From assembly GCA_050175155.1 (NCBI GenBank), contig JBFXJF010000013.1:1-54131 (forward strand): DNA of 54,131 nucleotides. Reading direction: 5' to 3'. Made by a program: the position numbers and the translations under genes. The number at the start of each line of letters is the position of its first letter. The first letter of the stretch is position 1. The notes beneath the pieces were generated by a model. The model was given only the letters and a program-made list of their open reading frames with translations. It searched no databases and was not told where the DNA came from. This DNA is from JBFXJF01 sp050175155 (lineage in GTDB: Bacteria > Bacillota > Bacilli > Tepidibacillales > Tepidibacillaceae). This document shows positions 7,452 to 16,620 of this stretch, one piece after another.

Positions 7452-8039
7452 ATGAATTCTGCTGATAACATACTATTAGAGAAAATCATACTAGGTGATT
7501 CTCTGGCATTTACTGAATTAATTAATAAATATAAAGATAAAATATACTACCTTGGCTATAGAATGTTGGGCAATAAAGAAGAAGCTGAAGATATCTGTCA
7601 GGAAACATTTATTAGGGTATACTCCAATTTGAATAAATATGATAGTAAACATAAATTTTCTACATGGGTGTATAAAATTGCAACCAATTTATGCATTGAC
7701 CGTATAAGAAAGAATAAACAAAAAATATATTCATTGGACAATAATTATAACAGTGAAGACGAGCTGAATGGTTATTCTAAACTACCTGATAAAAAAATAA
7801 TGCCAGAAGATCAATTGATATTAGATGAGAAGAATTACTATATACAGCAATCATTTAATAATTTGCCAGTAAAATATCGAACTATTATGATACTTCGATA
7901 TATTGATGAACTACCATTACAGGAGATATGTAATATAGTTGAATTACCTTTAACAACAGTAAAAACAAGACTGCACCGAGGCCGTGAATATATGAGAAAG
8001 AGCTTATTAGATAATGACATTTTTAAAGAGAGAGGGTAG
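7452..8039 (+). CDS. sigW: ECF RNA polymerase sigma factor, SigW-like
   Basis: Extracytoplasmic-function sigma factor of 195 residues. Region 2 is visible around AEDICQETFIRVYSNLNKY and FSTWVYKIATNLCIDRIR; region 4 around LPVKYRTIMILRYIDELP and TVKTRLHRGR. It is followed five bases later by an anti-sigma gene and then by cdaA-cdaR-glmM-glmS, the same order as sigW in Bacillus, where SigW responds to cell-envelope stress. ATG at 7452 is preferred because GGAGG lies eight bases before it; an upstream in-frame ATG at 7437 overlaps that site. I do not see a clear SigW-type autoregulatory promoter. Confidence 0.85.
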   Translation: MNSADNILLEKIILGDSLAFTELINKYKDKIYYLGYRMLGNKEEAEDICQETFIRVYSNLNKYDSKHKFSTWVYKIATNLCIDRIRKNKQKIYSLDNNYNSEDELNGYSKLPDKKIMPEDQLILDEKNYYIQQSFNNLPVKYRTIMILRYIDELPLQEICNIVELPLTTVKTRLHRGREYMRKSLLDNDIFKERG

Positions 8040-8044
8040 TTATT

Positions 8045-8635
8045 ATGGATTGTCTTAGGGCGATTTATTTAATGCATGACTATTTTGATGGCGATATTGA
8101 AGAACAATCGTTCAAGGAATTAACAAAGCATATTAATAACTGTCTAGCGTGCAATGTGCATTATAATGAACTTAAGAACACTAATCTTATTTTAATGCAA
8201 CTCCCTACTGAGAATGTTTCAACTGATTTATCTGATAATATTCTTATTAAGTGTGCAAAAAAAGAGCGAGTAAAGAAATTGGCGAGTAGGTATCCAGTCG
8301 TGTTCGCAGCTAGCATATTTTTACTTTTATTTAGTGTTAGCTTAATTTCATACACTGTTCCTGGTAATGATTTTAAATTAGTATCTGAGAATTACCAGAA
8401 TTTAATAATTAAAGGTAATGAAGTAATTGTTCCAGAAGGGAAAGAGATTTGTGGAGATATAATAATCGAAAATGGTAATTTGCAAATTATAGGGGAAGTA
8501 AAAGGAAATGTAACTGTTGTGAACGGTGAAATATTTATGGCAAGTGCGAGCCAAGTTGATGGAACAACTAACCAAGTGGATTTAATATTTGAACGAATTT
8601 GGTATCAACTAAAGAATATATGGGCTAATTTTTAA
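8045..8635 (+). CDS. rsiW: Anti-sigma factor, RsiW-like, with bactofilin-like tail
   Basis: A membrane anti-sigma factor of 196 residues predicted to hold the upstream ECF sigma factor inactive. Residues near 30-40 carry the zinc anti-sigma motif H-x3-C-x2-C (HINNCLAC). One membrane span follows (about residues 81-100, VVFAASIFLLLFSVSL). The outer part is unusual: it reads like short beta-helix repeats (GNEVIVPEGKEICGDIII, GNLQIIGEVKGNVTVVNG) as in bactofilins. Known RsiW is cut by PrsW and RasP proteases; no such gene is nearby. It is translated directly after the sigma gene. Confidence 0.8.
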   Translation: MDCLRAIYLMHDYFDGDIEEQSFKELTKHINNCLACNVHYNELKNTNLILMQLPTENVSTDLSDNILIKCAKKERVKKLASRYPVVFAASIFLLLFSVSLISYTVPGNDFKLVSENYQNLIIKGNEVIVPEGKEICGDIIIENGNLQIIGEVKGNVTVVNGEIFMASASQVDGTTNQVDLIFERIWYQLKNIWANF

Positions 8636-8657
8636 AAAGGAGATTTCTCCTTTTTTA
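8634..8657 (+). terminator. Terminator after the sigma/anti-sigma pair
   Basis: AAAAAGGAG and CTCCTTTTTT with an ATTT loop, overlapping the stop region of the anti-sigma gene. It separates sigW-rsiW from cdaA. Confidence 0.75.
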
Positions 8658-8743
8658 TTTTTAAGTATTTTTGGTAATAAATGAAGCAAATATGTAAAAA
8701 AAAAGATATAATTAGTCTAATATATAATATGGGGGAAAAACCA

Positions 8744-9553
8744 TTGGAAATATTTTTTTCTTCGATCGATGATATAATTGATATATTGCTCGTTAGTTAC
8801 GTAATATATAAGCTTCTTATGATTGTAAAAGGCACAAGAGCAATACAATTACTAAAGGGAATAATGATTATTATTATTGCTTGGTTGATAAGTACTTATT
8901 TTGAGCTTAAAACCTTTCAATGGTTAATGTCTCAAGCATTCACGTATGGAGTTTTAGCAATAATAATAATTTTTCAGCCAGAACTAAGAAGAGCTTTAGA
9001 AAAGTTGGGCAGTGGGAAAATACTTATGAGGCACTCGAATCTAGATGAAGGGGTATTAAACAAAATTGCTGATGAAATAGTTAAGAGTGTTTTATATCTA
9101 TCAAAGAGAAGAATAGGGGCATTAATAGTAATTGAGCGTGAGATTGGATTAACTGATTATATCGAATCGGGGACAATTATAAATGCTGACATGAATTCAC
9201 AATTATTAATAAATATATTTACCCCAAATGCCCCTCTTCACGATGGAGCAGTAATAATAAGAAGGGATAAAATATTAGCAGCAGCATGTTATTTACCTCT
9301 TACAGAAAATGCCTATGTCAGCAAAGAGCTTGGTACAAGGCATCGAGCAGCATTAGGAATGAGCGATGTTTCAGATGCCTTAACAGTAATATCTTCAGAG
9401 GAAACGGGGATTATATCGATCACAAAGAATGGAAATATTATTAGGGGATTTAATGAGGAAAAATTAAAAAATATTATATTATCAGAACTAAGTCCTCTTA
9501 ATAAAAATAGTACTGGTCCGTTTTGGCGTAAAAGGTGGAGGAAAAATGGATAA
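8744..9553 (+). CDS. cdaA: Diadenylate cyclase CdaA
   Basis: Makes c-di-AMP from two ATP at the membrane. There are about three N-terminal membrane spans, then the DAC domain with its two catalytic motifs, DGA (HDGAVII) and RHR (GTRHRAALGMSD). The sequence closely follows Bacillus CdaA. I place the start at TTG 8744, which has GGGGG eight bases upstream and gives 269 residues, about the family length, beginning just before the first span; an ATG at 8681 would add 21 residues without a ribosome binding site. It overlaps cdaR by eight bases, so the pair is translationally coupled; GlmM, its usual inhibitor, is encoded next. Confidence 0.93.
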   Translation: MEIFFSSIDDIIDILLVSYVIYKLLMIVKGTRAIQLLKGIMIIIIAWLISTYFELKTFQWLMSQAFTYGVLAIIIIFQPELRRALEKLGSGKILMRHSNLDEGVLNKIADEIVKSVLYLSKRRIGALIVIEREIGLTDYIESGTIINADMNSQLLINIFTPNAPLHDGAVIIRRDKILAAACYLPLTENAYVSKELGTRHRAALGMSDVSDALTVISSEETGIISITKNGNIIRGFNEEKLKNIILSELSPLNKNSTGPFWRKRWRKNG

Positions 9554-10769
9554 TTGGCTTAAAAATAATAATGTCCTTAAAGCGCTATCTTTAATATTTG
9601 GGATAATGCTTTGGCTCGTTGTAACTATGGGCGCAAATAATACATTTATAGAAAGCTCTGTCAAAACTAATATATCAGAATATTTTTTTGAGACAGAAGT
9701 TCTCGCTATCTACGATAAAGACCAATATGTTGTTGAAATGCTAACTGATAAAGTTAATATAACTTTAACGGGGGATATAGCTTTAATAGATAAGTTGCGT
9801 GGTGGGGTTAATATTGATGATGGTGAAATTTTTGTTAATTTAGAGAGTTACACACCTGGCACATATGAAGTTCCTATTGAATATAGTGGTTTTCCATTAG
9901 GAGTCGAAGTGAAGATTGAACCAAGTAATGCTCATTTAAATTTAGAGGTTAAGCACACGAAAGAAATTGATATAGTTGTTGAAAAGCTGGGTATTGAGAA
10001 AGATGGGTTTCAAACTGGTGAACCTATAATTAATCCAAAGAAAGCATTTATATCTGGAACAAAAAAGCAGATAGACCAAATAGTATCAGTTAAAGCATAC
10101 GTCAACATAGATAATATTAACAATTTCGTTTCACAACAAATACCATTACGTGCGGTAGATAGCAATGGAAATGTAGTTGATGTAGATATTATGCCAGAGT
10201 CAACTTATATTCAAATACCCGTCTCAAGTCCATTTTTGACAGTACCATTAACATATAAAATTGTGAACTATCCCCCTGAAGGTTATGCAGTTGAATCTTT
10301 AAATTTAATTACAAAAGATGTAACTATATATGGAGACAAGGATATTATTGATAAGTATGAGTTATATCCTGGGCTAGAACTGGATTTATCAAGTTATATT
10401 GAGAAACAAAGAGTTACAATTGATTTATTTAAGGATGAAAGTCTAATAAAAATGGAACCTAATTCGATAGAGATTGAAGCAAACATTGTGAAGTCGACGA
10501 TAAGAGATATAAATGTACCGATTGATATAATAGGTTTGGAGGAGGGAACTATAGCAGAAATAGTAGCTCCAACTAATCAAATAGATATTAAACTAGAAGG
10601 CGCACCGACTGTTTTGTTTTCAATTTCGACCTTTGATATACAAGCATTTGTTGATATAAGTAATTTACAACCTGGTGAGCATAAAGTGTTAATTCAATAC
10701 AACACACCGGTTCTAGCGAAAAATTTAAGCGAGGAAAGATTTGCTGACGTAATAATTACTCAAGAGTAG
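9546..10769 (+). CDS. cdaR: CdaA regulator CdaR (YbbR-domain protein)
   Basis: Membrane-anchored modulator of CdaA, 407 residues. One N-terminal span (LKALSLIFGIMLWLVVTMG) is followed by several extracytoplasmic YbbR repeats, each with the pattern of V.V..TG...I and a later PxxV.I.G. It is shorter than the Bacillus protein, consistent with fewer complete repeats. The ATG has GGAGG eight bases upstream, inside the end of cdaA. Operon: cdaA-cdaR-glmM. Confidence 0.9.
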   Translation: MDNWLKNNNVLKALSLIFGIMLWLVVTMGANNTFIESSVKTNISEYFFETEVLAIYDKDQYVVEMLTDKVNITLTGDIALIDKLRGGVNIDDGEIFVNLESYTPGTYEVPIEYSGFPLGVEVKIEPSNAHLNLEVKHTKEIDIVVEKLGIEKDGFQTGEPIINPKKAFISGTKKQIDQIVSVKAYVNIDNINNFVSQQIPLRAVDSNGNVVDVDIMPESTYIQIPVSSPFLTVPLTYKIVNYPPEGYAVESLNLITKDVTIYGDKDIIDKYELYPGLELDLSSYIEKQRVTIDLFKDESLIKMEPNSIEIEANIVKSTIRDINVPIDIIGLEEGTIAEIVAPTNQIDIKLEGAPTVLFSISTFDIQAFVDISNLQPGEHKVLIQYNTPVLAKNLSEERFADVIITQE

Positions 10770-10832
10770 TTATGTTTATTAGTATTATAAATATTAGTCT
10801 TAGAAATATTTAATTTATAAGGAGTTTTTACC

Positions 10833-12173
10833 ATGGGGAAATATTTTGGAACTGACGGAGTAAGAGGGATAGCTAACGTAGAACTAACAGCCGAATTAGT
10901 TTATAGGTTAGGAAGAATGGGTGCATATATATTAACGAAATCTTCAAGTAATCCAACAATAGTAGTCGGTAGGGATACAAGAATTTCGGGCGAACTAATA
11001 GAGCATGCATTAGTAGCAGGGATACTATCTATTGGTGTAAATGTTGTAAAGCTAGGAGTGATATCAACACCAGCAGTTGCATATCTAACAAAAAAGCTAC
11101 ATGCTGATGCAGGAATAATGATATCAGCTTCCCATAACCCCTATTTAGATAATGGAATTAAATTTTTCGGAGCAGATGGATATAAATTACTTGATGCTGT
11201 TGAATTAGAGATTGAATCATTAATAGATAGGCATGGAGATGAATTACCAAGACCTATTGGGAAAGAGGTTGGACGGGTTAGGGAAAAATATGAAGCAAAA
11301 GATATATATGCTGAATATTTAAAAACAACTATTAATAACTCTCTTAATAACCTAAAGATAGTCTTGGATACTGCTAATGGTTCTGCCTATGAAATTGCAC
11401 CCAAAATATTCAAGGAATTAGGGGCTAATGTAATTTCCATTAACAGTAAACCTGATGGTATAAATATTAATGATAGATGTGGCTCTACTCATCCTGAGGA
11501 ACTATCAAAAATTGTCTTGGAAAACCAAGCGGACTTTGGTTTTGCTTACGATGGTGATGCAGATAGATTAATAGCTATAGATGAAACTGGTCATATAATC
11601 GATGGAGACTATATAATGTTAATATGTGGTCAATATCTTTCCGAAATAAAAAAGTTAAAAGATAATACTATTGTTAGCACTGTTATGAGCAATATTGGCT
11701 ATTACAAGGCTGTAGAGAAATTAGGACTTCACAGTATAGAGACCGCGGTAGGAGACAGGTATGTAATTGAGGCTATGAGAGATAAAGGATTAAACTTAGG
11801 CGGTGAGCAATCAGGTCATATAATTTTTTTAGATTATAACACTACAGGGGATGGTATTTTAACATCTATTCAGCTAGCAAATGTAATAAAAGAAAAAGGA
11901 TTGTCATTATCTGAACTATCCAGAGGAATGACTAAGTATCCTCAAATATTAGAGAATGTATATGTAGCAGATAAAAGCAAATATAATAATAATGCTAGAA
12001 TTGATAAAGTAATTAATGAAATTAAAGACAAACTAGGCGACGAGGGTAGAGTACTAGTTCGTCAATCTGGAACGGAATCCTTAATTCGTGTAATGGCAGA
12101 AGGACCAGATTTAGAAATATTAAAGGAATATATTGGTGAAATTGCAAGTATAGTAAAAGTAGAGTTATCATGA
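10833..12173 (+). CDS. glmM: Phosphoglucosamine mutase
   Basis: Interconverts glucosamine-6-phosphate and glucosamine-1-phosphate for peptidoglycan synthesis. The 446-residue length is typical. Visible motifs are the N-terminal KYFGTDGVRG, the catalytic phosphoserine loop ISASHNPYLDNGIK, the metal loop DGDADR, the sugar loop GGEQSGHI and the phosphate-binding RQSGTESLIRVM. It follows cdaR by 63 bases, with AAGGAG before its ATG. In Bacillus GlmM also binds and inhibits CdaA, which explains the gene order. Confidence 0.96.
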   Translation: MGKYFGTDGVRGIANVELTAELVYRLGRMGAYILTKSSSNPTIVVGRDTRISGELIEHALVAGILSIGVNVVKLGVISTPAVAYLTKKLHADAGIMISASHNPYLDNGIKFFGADGYKLLDAVELEIESLIDRHGDELPRPIGKEVGRVREKYEAKDIYAEYLKTTINNSLNNLKIVLDTANGSAYEIAPKIFKELGANVISINSKPDGININDRCGSTHPEELSKIVLENQADFGFAYDGDADRLIAIDETGHIIDGDYIMLICGQYLSEIKKLKDNTIVSTVMSNIGYYKAVEKLGLHSIETAVGDRYVIEAMRDKGLNLGGEQSGHIIFLDYNTTGDGILTSIQLANVIKEKGLSLSELSRGMTKYPQILENVYVADKSKYNNNARIDKVINEIKDKLGDEGRVLVRQSGTESLIRVMAEGPDLEILKEYIGEIASIVKVELS

Positions 12174-12244
12174 TATTATCATGATGATTCTATCTTATTT
12201 TTTAATAGTCTAATAATTATAATATAATATAGTAAGGAGGATAG

Positions 12245-12277
12245 ATGTATACAAGAAAAAGCGCCTGGACTACATAA
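12245..12277 (+). CDS. Possible 10-residue upstream ORF over the glmS ribozyme cleavage site
   Basis: ATG at 12245 follows AAGGAGG (12234-12240) by four bases and reads MYTRKSAWTT before a TAA stop. The expected ribozyme cleavage bond, 12260/12261, falls inside its sixth codon. Whether it is translated is unknown; the strong ribosome binding site is the main support. Confidence 0.3.
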   Translation: MYTRKSAWTT

Positions 12278-12470
12278 TAAAGTAGTTGACGAGGAAAAGG
12301 TTAATCGAGATTATCGGCGGATGCCTTTCGGTATACATGAATACCGTAATATAAATCTGAAAATAAAGAGGTAACTCTTTACACAGGGATTTATTGTCAT
12401 GTGAACTAAAATTGGTAGATAAAAAAAGAGGAAAAGCAAAATGGAATGTCGGGGGCAGTCCCCTGATAGA
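12255..12470 (+). ncRNA. glmS ribozyme (GlcN6P-activated)
   Basis: The conserved core is plain: AGCGCCTGGACT at the cleavage site, GTTGACGAGG, ATCGAGATTATCGGCGGATG and the pairing segments after it. Self-cleavage is expected before the G of GCGCC (12260/12261) when glucosamine-6-phosphate is bound, which leads to decay of the glmS mRNA. It lies directly upstream of glmS. The 3' limit of the fold is approximate. Confidence 0.95.
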
Positions 12471-12479
12471 AAGAGTTTT

Positions 12480-12503
12480 GCCTCCATCATAATAATGGGA
12501 GGT
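12480..12503 (+). promoter_or_regulatory. Hairpin covering the glmS ribosome binding site
   Basis: GCCTCCAT (12480-12487) can pair with ATGGGAGGT (12495-12503), with one bulged G. This covers GGAGG at 12498-12502, the Shine-Dalgarno sequence of glmS. A second hairpin, GGGG and CCCC, lies just upstream near 12451-12463. Confidence 0.55.
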
Positions 12504-12514
12504 CTATTAGATAT

Positions 12515-14347
12515 ATGTGTGGAATTGTAGGTTATATAGGTAACCGTGATGCTAGACAGATAATAATTAATGGATTAAAAAAATTAGAATATAGAGGATA
12601 TGATTCTTCTGGAATAGCAATATATGAAGATGGTCATATCCAATTAAGAAAAACTGTTGGACGAATAAGTAAATTAGAGGAATATATTGAGAAAAAACCC
12701 GTCAAGGGGAATTTAGCTATCGGGCATACACGTTGGGCAACACATGGAAGCCCTTCTGATACAAACTCTCATCCCCACGCAGATGGGAAAAACGAGTTTG
12801 TTGTTGTCCACAACGGTATTATTGAGAATTTTCAAGAAATTAAAGAAGAACTAGAAAGTAAAGGAATTAACTTTCTATCAGAGACAGATACGGAAGTAAT
12901 AGCTCATCTACTTGCTGATATGTTTGATGGGGATTTAGTTTCGACTGTACAGAGAGTTATTAAAAAGATGAGAGGGGCTTATGCTTTAGGCATTATCTAC
13001 AAGAATGAGCCGGATAAATTGATTGCAGTAAAGTTAGCTAGTCCTTTAATTATCGGTATTGGTAATAAAGAAAACTTTATAGCTTCTGATATACCAGCTT
13101 TAATAGATTACACTAGGGATTTTTATATTTTAAATGATGGAGAAATGGCAGTTATTACGGTTAATAACATTCAACTTATGACTATTAAGGGCGTACCATT
13201 TGTCCGTGACATATTTAAAGTGGAGTGGGATATTGAGACTGCTGAAAAAGATGGATTTTCACATTTTATGCTAAAGGAAATTTATGAACAACCTCGTGCT
13301 TACCGTCAAACACTGATAAATAGAATAGATCATCGTTCCAATAAGGTGGATTTATCGAAGGATATTAGTTTTACGGAAGAATATATAAAATCAATTGAAA
13401 AAATTCATATAGTTGCTTGTGGAACAGCGTATCATGCCGGGTTAGTCGGTAAATATACTATCGAACATTTAACGAGAATACCTGTTGAAGTGGATGTTGC
13501 TTCAGAATATAGATACCGTAATCCAATAATATCGAAAAATACTTTAGTTATGGTAATCAGCCAATCAGGAGAAACAGCTGATACTTTGGCTGCCTTGCGT
13601 GAAAGTCAAAGGTTAGGCGCCAAGGTTATAGCTATCACTAATGTCGAGGGTAGTTCAGTTGCAAGAGAAGCCGATGAAGTTATTCTAACTAAAGCAGGGC
13701 TAGAGATTGCAGTAGCTTCAACAAAAGCTTACACAACCCAACTGATAGCTTTATATTTATTTGGATTATATTTGTCGCAAATAAAAGGTACCCAAAATGA
13801 AAATGATGTATGTTCTTATGTTCAAGCAATAAAAGAGTTACCAGCCCAAGCAGAAAGACTATTAGAATCTATTGTAGGATTAGAAGAATTTTCCAAGGAT
13901 ATTGCAAGCAACCAAGATATTTTTTTCATTGGGCGCGGTTTAGACTATGCAGTCTCTTTAGAGGGATCGTTAAAGTTAAAAGAAATATCCTATATTCATT
14001 CGGAAGCATACCCAGCAGGAGAATTAAAACATGGCACATTAGCATTAATAACTGATGAGGTTCTAGTAATTGCTTTATTAACTCAGGAAGATATATATGA
14101 GAAGATGGTAAGTAATATTATAGAAGTTAAAGCCCGTAATGCTTGTGTGTTAGGGATTGTATTAGAAGGTGATAAAAAGCTTACAAAAGCGATAGATAAT
14201 GTTATAACAATACCTAAGACACTACCATTACTTACTTCGGCGCTATCCGTCATTCCACTACAATTGTTAGCATATCATGCAGCATTAATACGTGGTAACG
14301 ATGTAGATAAACCACGTAATTTAGCGAAAAGTGTGACCGTTGAGTAA
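12515..14347 (+). CDS. glmS: Glutamine-fructose-6-phosphate aminotransferase
   Basis: First step of amino-sugar synthesis: fructose-6-phosphate plus glutamine gives glucosamine-6-phosphate. The 610-residue protein has the glutaminase domain with the catalytic Cys right after Met (MCGIVGYIG), HTRWATHG and HNGIIENF. Two SIS isomerase domains follow, with SQSGETADT and ASTKAYTTQ, and the family C-terminus ends in KPRNLAKSVTVE. GGAGG lies 12 bases before the ATG. Expression is controlled by the glmS ribozyme upstream. Confidence 0.97.
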   Translation: MCGIVGYIGNRDARQIIINGLKKLEYRGYDSSGIAIYEDGHIQLRKTVGRISKLEEYIEKKPVKGNLAIGHTRWATHGSPSDTNSHPHADGKNEFVVVHNGIIENFQEIKEELESKGINFLSETDTEVIAHLLADMFDGDLVSTVQRVIKKMRGAYALGIIYKNEPDKLIAVKLASPLIIGIGNKENFIASDIPALIDYTRDFYILNDGEMAVITVNNIQLMTIKGVPFVRDIFKVEWDIETAEKDGFSHFMLKEIYEQPRAYRQTLINRIDHRSNKVDLSKDISFTEEYIKSIEKIHIVACGTAYHAGLVGKYTIEHLTRIPVEVDVASEYRYRNPIISKNTLVMVISQSGETADTLAALRESQRLGAKVIAITNVEGSSVAREADEVILTKAGLEIAVASTKAYTTQLIALYLFGLYLSQIKGTQNENDVCSYVQAIKELPAQAERLLESIVGLEEFSKDIASNQDIFFIGRGLDYAVSLEGSLKLKEISYIHSEAYPAGELKHGTLALITDEVLVIALLTQEDIYEKMVSNIIEVKARNACVLGIVLEGDKKLTKAIDNVITIPKTLPLLTSALSVIPLQLLAYHAALIRGNDVDKPRNLAKSVTVE

Positions 14348-14382
14348 AAAAAGAACAAATATAAACTAAATAGAATTAAATA

Positions 14383-14416
14383 AACCTAGTCATGATAAAA
14401 TCGGACTAGGTTTTTT
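14383..14416 (+). terminator. Terminator after glmS
   Basis: CCTAGTC and GACTAGG pair around a 12-base loop, followed by TTTTTT. It lies between convergent genes and may work in both directions. Confidence 0.9.
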
Positions 14417-14430
14417 AGTATGTGTTATAT

Positions 14431-15093
14431 TCAGTGTCCAAAGGTGTTGCTTGTAATATCCGTAATTCCTTCAATACCAGTGACTAGTAAGGCGTAAAGC
14501 CATAGTCCGTAGTATATTAATTCTGATCGAGTAGCGGGTTTTCTAATAATTCGCCAAATAAGCCATGCGAATCCAATCAGACATAATCCGCCAGTAATCT
14601 TATAAGTAGTTGAGAATATTGAATTATTAAGAGCTTCTTCTAAAAAGTGTTGGTTTAATAATATAGAATGACCCCACCAGTTTAATAAAAAACAAGTTGA
14701 ATAAACTTTAATTCCCCAAGGTAAGAGATTTCTTTTCCAAAGTATAGAAGTAATTACAGTTAGGTAAATTAAAAGAATAAAGCCAAGCTCTGCTTCTATT
14801 TTTGCAAATCCGAATTGATGGGATATTTCACCTAAAACCATCCAAGTCATCATTCCAGCTAAAATACCGTACCATGTGGTGGTGATTGATTTTCTATTTA
14901 TTGAGGATAACCAGATTAAGATAAAGCTCATAATAGCAAGGATAACACCTGTAAAACCACGTTCCCAAGATGCACCTTTACCAAAAGATACAAAAAGTAA
15001 TATCGCAGCTATCAAGATGCTAATTATAATAAGCATTGTTCCTAAACTATAGAAAAGTCTACGTGTAGCAGAGTTAATAATATTATCAGACAT
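14431..15093 (-). CDS. Uncharacterised multi-span membrane protein
   Basis: The 220-residue protein is almost wholly hydrophobic, with about six or seven membrane spans. I do not recognise a family. Features that can be seen are a short charged N-terminus, a conserved-looking WMVLGEISHQFGFAKIEAE loop, and CFLLNWWGHSILLNQHFLEE, whose His and Trp residues recall small membrane oxidoreductase-like proteins without proving it. A perfect AGGAGG lies seven bases upstream of the ATG. It is divergent from the DUF438 gene. Confidence 0.6.
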   Translation of the reverse strand: MSDNIINSATRRLFYSLGTMLIIISILIAAILLFVSFGKGASWERGFTGVILAIMSFILIWLSSINRKSITTTWYGILAGMMTWMVLGEISHQFGFAKIEAELGFILLIYLTVITSILWKRNLLPWGIKVYSTCFLLNWWGHSILLNQHFLEEALNNSIFSTTYKITGGLCLIGFAWLIWRIIRKPATRSELIYYGLWLYALLVTGIEGITDITSNTFGH

Positions 15094-15316
15094 TTTTTTC
15101 CTCCTAAGTAGAGAGTGGTAAGATCATAAAAACTCTTTCAACAAAAAAAAACTAATTCCTTTAAGTTATTATGCTATTCTTCAAAACAAAATGCATAAGT
15201 TTATTAAAAGATGTATAAAAATAATATATATGATGAAACTGTTGTTAGTACTTGAATAATGTTTAATAATGTAATAATTTTATATTGTGGAAAATAATTC
15301 GTAGGGAGGACAAGTT

Positions 15317-16534
15317 GTGAGTGAATATATTAACAATAGAGCACAAAAACAGAAAATCCTAAAAGAATTAATTACGGAATTACATAATGGTAAAAGCGTA
15401 GATGACGTAAAAGGTAAATTTGCAAAACTTATTGTGGGAGTGACAACATCGGATATTTCTGAGATGGAAGAAGCTTTAATTAAGGAGGGTATGCCAGTAG
15501 AAAATATACAGGCTTTATGTGATGTGCATGCAGCAGTCTTCAAAGGTTCAATTGAAGAAATTCATCGGGAGAGCTCACCATTAGATATAGCAGGACATCC
15601 ATTAAATACATTAGACTTGGAAAACAAAGCTCTTCAGGATTTAATAGATAAGAAGGTAAAACCAGATATAAATGATTATAAATCAAATAACAATGAAGAG
15701 AATACTAATAAGTTAATAGAGGATTTTAAACAACTTTTGGGAATAGATAAGCATTATCAAATAAAAGAATATTTAATATTTCCCTTGCTTGAGAAGTATG
15801 GAATAAATGCACCACCTCAAGTAATGTGGGGAGTTGACGATGAAATAAGAAATGGAATTAAAAATACTATTAAAATTTTATCTAATAATGAGGAAAAAGA
15901 AACTTCAATAGCCGGAATTGAAGAGATAGTAAATAAGATGATTGAGATGATTTATAAGGAAAAAGATATCCTATTCCCACTAACCTTAGATTATTTTACG
16001 GAGGATGAATGGTACAAAATATATCAAGAGATTGATGATATAGGGTATTTCTTGGTTAAACAAGAGGGTAAATGGTTTCCAAATAGGGTAGATATTGCAG
16101 GTACTAAAGATATGAGAGATGGTATTAAAGATGGATATGTGAATTTTGAAACTGGAATTCTTTCGTTTAAACAACTAGATTTAATATTAGATATGCTGCC
16201 AGTAGAAGTTACCTTTATTGATAAAGACGATACAGTTAAATATTTTTCGCATGGGGAAGAAAGAATTTTCACCAGAACAAAAGCCATCATAGGAAGAACT
16301 GTGCAGAATTGTCATCCACCAGCAAGTATTCACATTGTTAATAAAATGTTAGAGGATTTTAAGTCGGGAAAGAAAGATTATGAAGATTTTTGGATTGAAA
16401 TGGGTGAGATGTTTGTTTATATAAAGTATTTTGCATTAAGGGATAAAGAAAATAAGTATATTGGCACAATAGAAGTAACACAAAATATTAAAACCTTGAG
16501 GGAATTAAAGGGAGAAAAAAGGTTGATGTCATAG
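15317..16534 (+). CDS. DUF438 protein with hemerythrin-like and PAS regions
   Basis: The 405-residue cytoplasmic protein begins with DUF438 (about residues 14-82, with HNGKSVDDVKGKFAKLI). A hemerythrin-like helical region follows (about 120-260, with KEYLIFPLLEKYG and PPQVMWGVDDEIR), then a C-terminal PAS domain (about 285-400, VEVTFIDKDDTVKYFS...). Families with this layout are common in anaerobes and are thought to sense oxygen, redox state or metals. Few histidines remain in the middle region, so di-iron binding is doubtful. GTG at 15317 has GGGAGG seven bases upstream. No kinase or output domain is fused. Confidence 0.8.
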   Translation: MSEYINNRAQKQKILKELITELHNGKSVDDVKGKFAKLIVGVTTSDISEMEEALIKEGMPVENIQALCDVHAAVFKGSIEEIHRESSPLDIAGHPLNTLDLENKALQDLIDKKVKPDINDYKSNNNEENTNKLIEDFKQLLGIDKHYQIKEYLIFPLLEKYGINAPPQVMWGVDDEIRNGIKNTIKILSNNEEKETSIAGIEEIVNKMIEMIYKEKDILFPLTLDYFTEDEWYKIYQEIDDIGYFLVKQEGKWFPNRVDIAGTKDMRDGIKDGYVNFETGILSFKQLDLILDMLPVEVTFIDKDDTVKYFSHGEERIFTRTKAIIGRTVQNCHPPASIHIVNKMLEDFKSGKKDYEDFWIEMGEMFVYIKYFALRDKENKYIGTIEVTQNIKTLRELKGEKRLMS

Positions 16535-16620
16535 GTTTTAAAAAAGTGTCTATACATTATTGACATATACCCATAATAATGTATAATAAACATAAACCCA
16601 AAAAAAGGAGGTTAACAATT

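Noticed and set aside
15094..15316. Rex or FNR operator in the divergent region
   Set aside because: TTGTGG occurs once, but no matching second half-site at the expected spacing could be found.
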